Part shown: positions 5,168 through 5,516 of the stretch, piece after piece
Numbering within the stretch: the stretch's first letter is position 1
Layout of the letters: each line of letters begins with the position of its first letter
From: an uncultured Kiritimatiellota bacterium
GTDB lineage: Bacteria; Verrucomicrobiota; Kiritimatiellia; RFP12; UBA1067
Length of the DNA stretch: 5,516 nucleotides
Direction: 5' to 3'
NCBI GenBank assembly: GCA_934667295.1
Contig: CAKULR010000123.1
Coordinates: 1-5,516 of the forward strand
Made by a program: the position numbers and the translations under genes
Notes under the pieces: model-generated
Seen by the model: the letters and a program-made list of their open reading frames with translations, nothing else
Told to the model about the DNA's origin: nothing
Database searches by the model: none

Positions 5168-5354
5168 TGCCGTACACCTTCGCGGAGGCCCTGCGCAGAT
5201 CATCGCTGAGTCGGTGCCAGTCCTCGTGCAGCGCGGCGGACGGGGAACGATTGGAGAAATGGTTGGGGTCGGACGGACTCAGGTCAAACACGCTACGAGG
5301 GTATGTGATGAACCCCAACAACGCCGAAAACGCCCTTTTCATGTATTTCGCCAT
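5160..5354 (-). CDS. Small protein of unknown family (64 aa)
   Basis: I do not recognise the family. The 64 residues start MAKYMKRAFSALLGFITYPR, a basic and hydrophobic N-terminus that could be a short membrane-binding helix but is too short and polar for a clear span. A Ser/Pro/Asp-rich middle (DLSPSDPNHFSNRSPS) follows, then a probable amphipathic helix HEDWHRLSDDLRRASAKVYG. The gene is credible because it has a near-ideal ribosome binding site, AAAGGAGG, nine bases before the ATG, a promoter just upstream, and an 8-nt ATGGCTGA overlap with the DUF2335 start. That overlap implies translational coupling and a fixed stoichiometry. A joint role with the membrane protein is inferred from this arrangement only. 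Confidence 0.6.
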   Translation of the reverse strand: MAKYMKRAFSALLGFITYPRSVFDLSPSDPNHFSNRSPSAALHEDWHRLSDDLRRASAKVYGNG

Positions 5355-5363
5355 GGCCTAGTG

Positions 5364-5371
5364 CCTCCTTT
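5364..5371 (-). promoter_or_regulatory. Strong ribosome binding site of the 64-aa gene
   Basis: The minus strand reads AAAGGAGG at 5371-5364, nine bases before the ATG at 5354. It is the best Shine-Dalgarno match in the window and is the main reason to accept this small gene. Confidence 0.8.
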
Positions 5372-5379
5372 CGTTCGGT

Positions 5380-5407
5380 AGTATACCATACTTGGATGGA
5401 GGTTGAA
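5380..5407 (-). promoter_or_regulatory. Extended -10 promoter of the two-gene operon
   Basis: On the minus strand TGGTATACT (5388-5380) fits an extended -10 element (TGnTATAAT). A weak -35 candidate TTCAAC (5407-5402) lies 16 bp upstream. Transcription would begin near 5373, giving a short leader of about 20 nt carrying the AAAGGAGG site. The extended -10 would offset the poor -35. Confidence 0.55.
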
Positions 5408-5423
5408 CAGTGGTGTACGACTG

Positions 5424-5516
5424 TCGGCGTCGGCGTACGACTGGCCTCCGGCCGGTTAACACGGAGCGCGCGGAGGTACGGGGACACTGAGAGGGGTTGT
5501 GAGGTTGGCTTGCGCG
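5424..5516 (+). repeat. Repeat half-module, copy 6 (short form, cut by window edge)
   Basis: CGGCGTACGACTGGCCTCCG and CCGGTTAACACGGAGCGCGC followed by GAGGTACGGGGACAC and GAGGTTGGCTTGCGCG match copy 4, including the short-form junction. The first hairpin is degraded to TCGGCGTCGGCGT. The 9-mer GTACGACTG is duplicated at 5415 and 5435, a 20-bp direct repeat at the module edge. The module continues beyond the window. Confidence 0.8.

Noticed and set aside
4966..5361. 131-aa plus-strand open frame over the DUF2335 operon
   Set aside because: Shadow of the two minus-strand genes, which have promoter, RBS and terminator; no supporting signal on the plus strand.

Overview
The window suggests a GC-rich Gram-negative bacterium. 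It carries a Mur ligase fragment (peptidoglycan), an LpxC-type deacetylase (lipid A), a Sec-exported protein, and repeats with CACAGAA and CACGGAG periodic tracts that I associate with environmental and gut Verrucomicrobia/Kiritimatiellota-like genomes. That taxonomic placement is inference and weak.

Layout. (1) Positions 1 to about 199, minus strand: an internal piece of an SPFH-domain gene, fused abruptly near 190-200 to (2) a plus-strand, N-terminally truncated MurC-like ligase ending at 968. The join is either an assembly chimera or a real rearrangement. (3) Two tightly packed plus-strand genes follow: an exported thioredoxin-like protein without a CxxC site (974-1657) and an LpxC homologue (1662-2696). 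Overlap and spacing suggest co-transcription with the Mur ligase, forming a cell-envelope operon. (4) From 2693 to about 4611 there is no credible gene. This stretch is a repeat island: five short tandem units starting in the lpxC stop codon, a hairpin cluster, four direct copies of a composite module of about 250-335 bp, an AT-rich segment bounded by 19-bp inverted repeats, and one inverted half-module. (5) A compact minus-strand operon lies at 4790-5354: a 64-aa protein of unknown family and a DUF2335-type membrane protein that overlap by 8 nt. It has its own extended -10 promoter, a strong ribosome binding site and a stem-loop terminator. (6) A further half-module starts at about 5424 and runs off the window.

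Most open frames between 2700 and 4700 are repeat translations rather than proteins. The most interesting unexplained material is the family of structured repeats, two of which in opposite orientation bracket the two-gene cassette, and the inverted-repeat-bounded AT-rich segment at 3620-3824.
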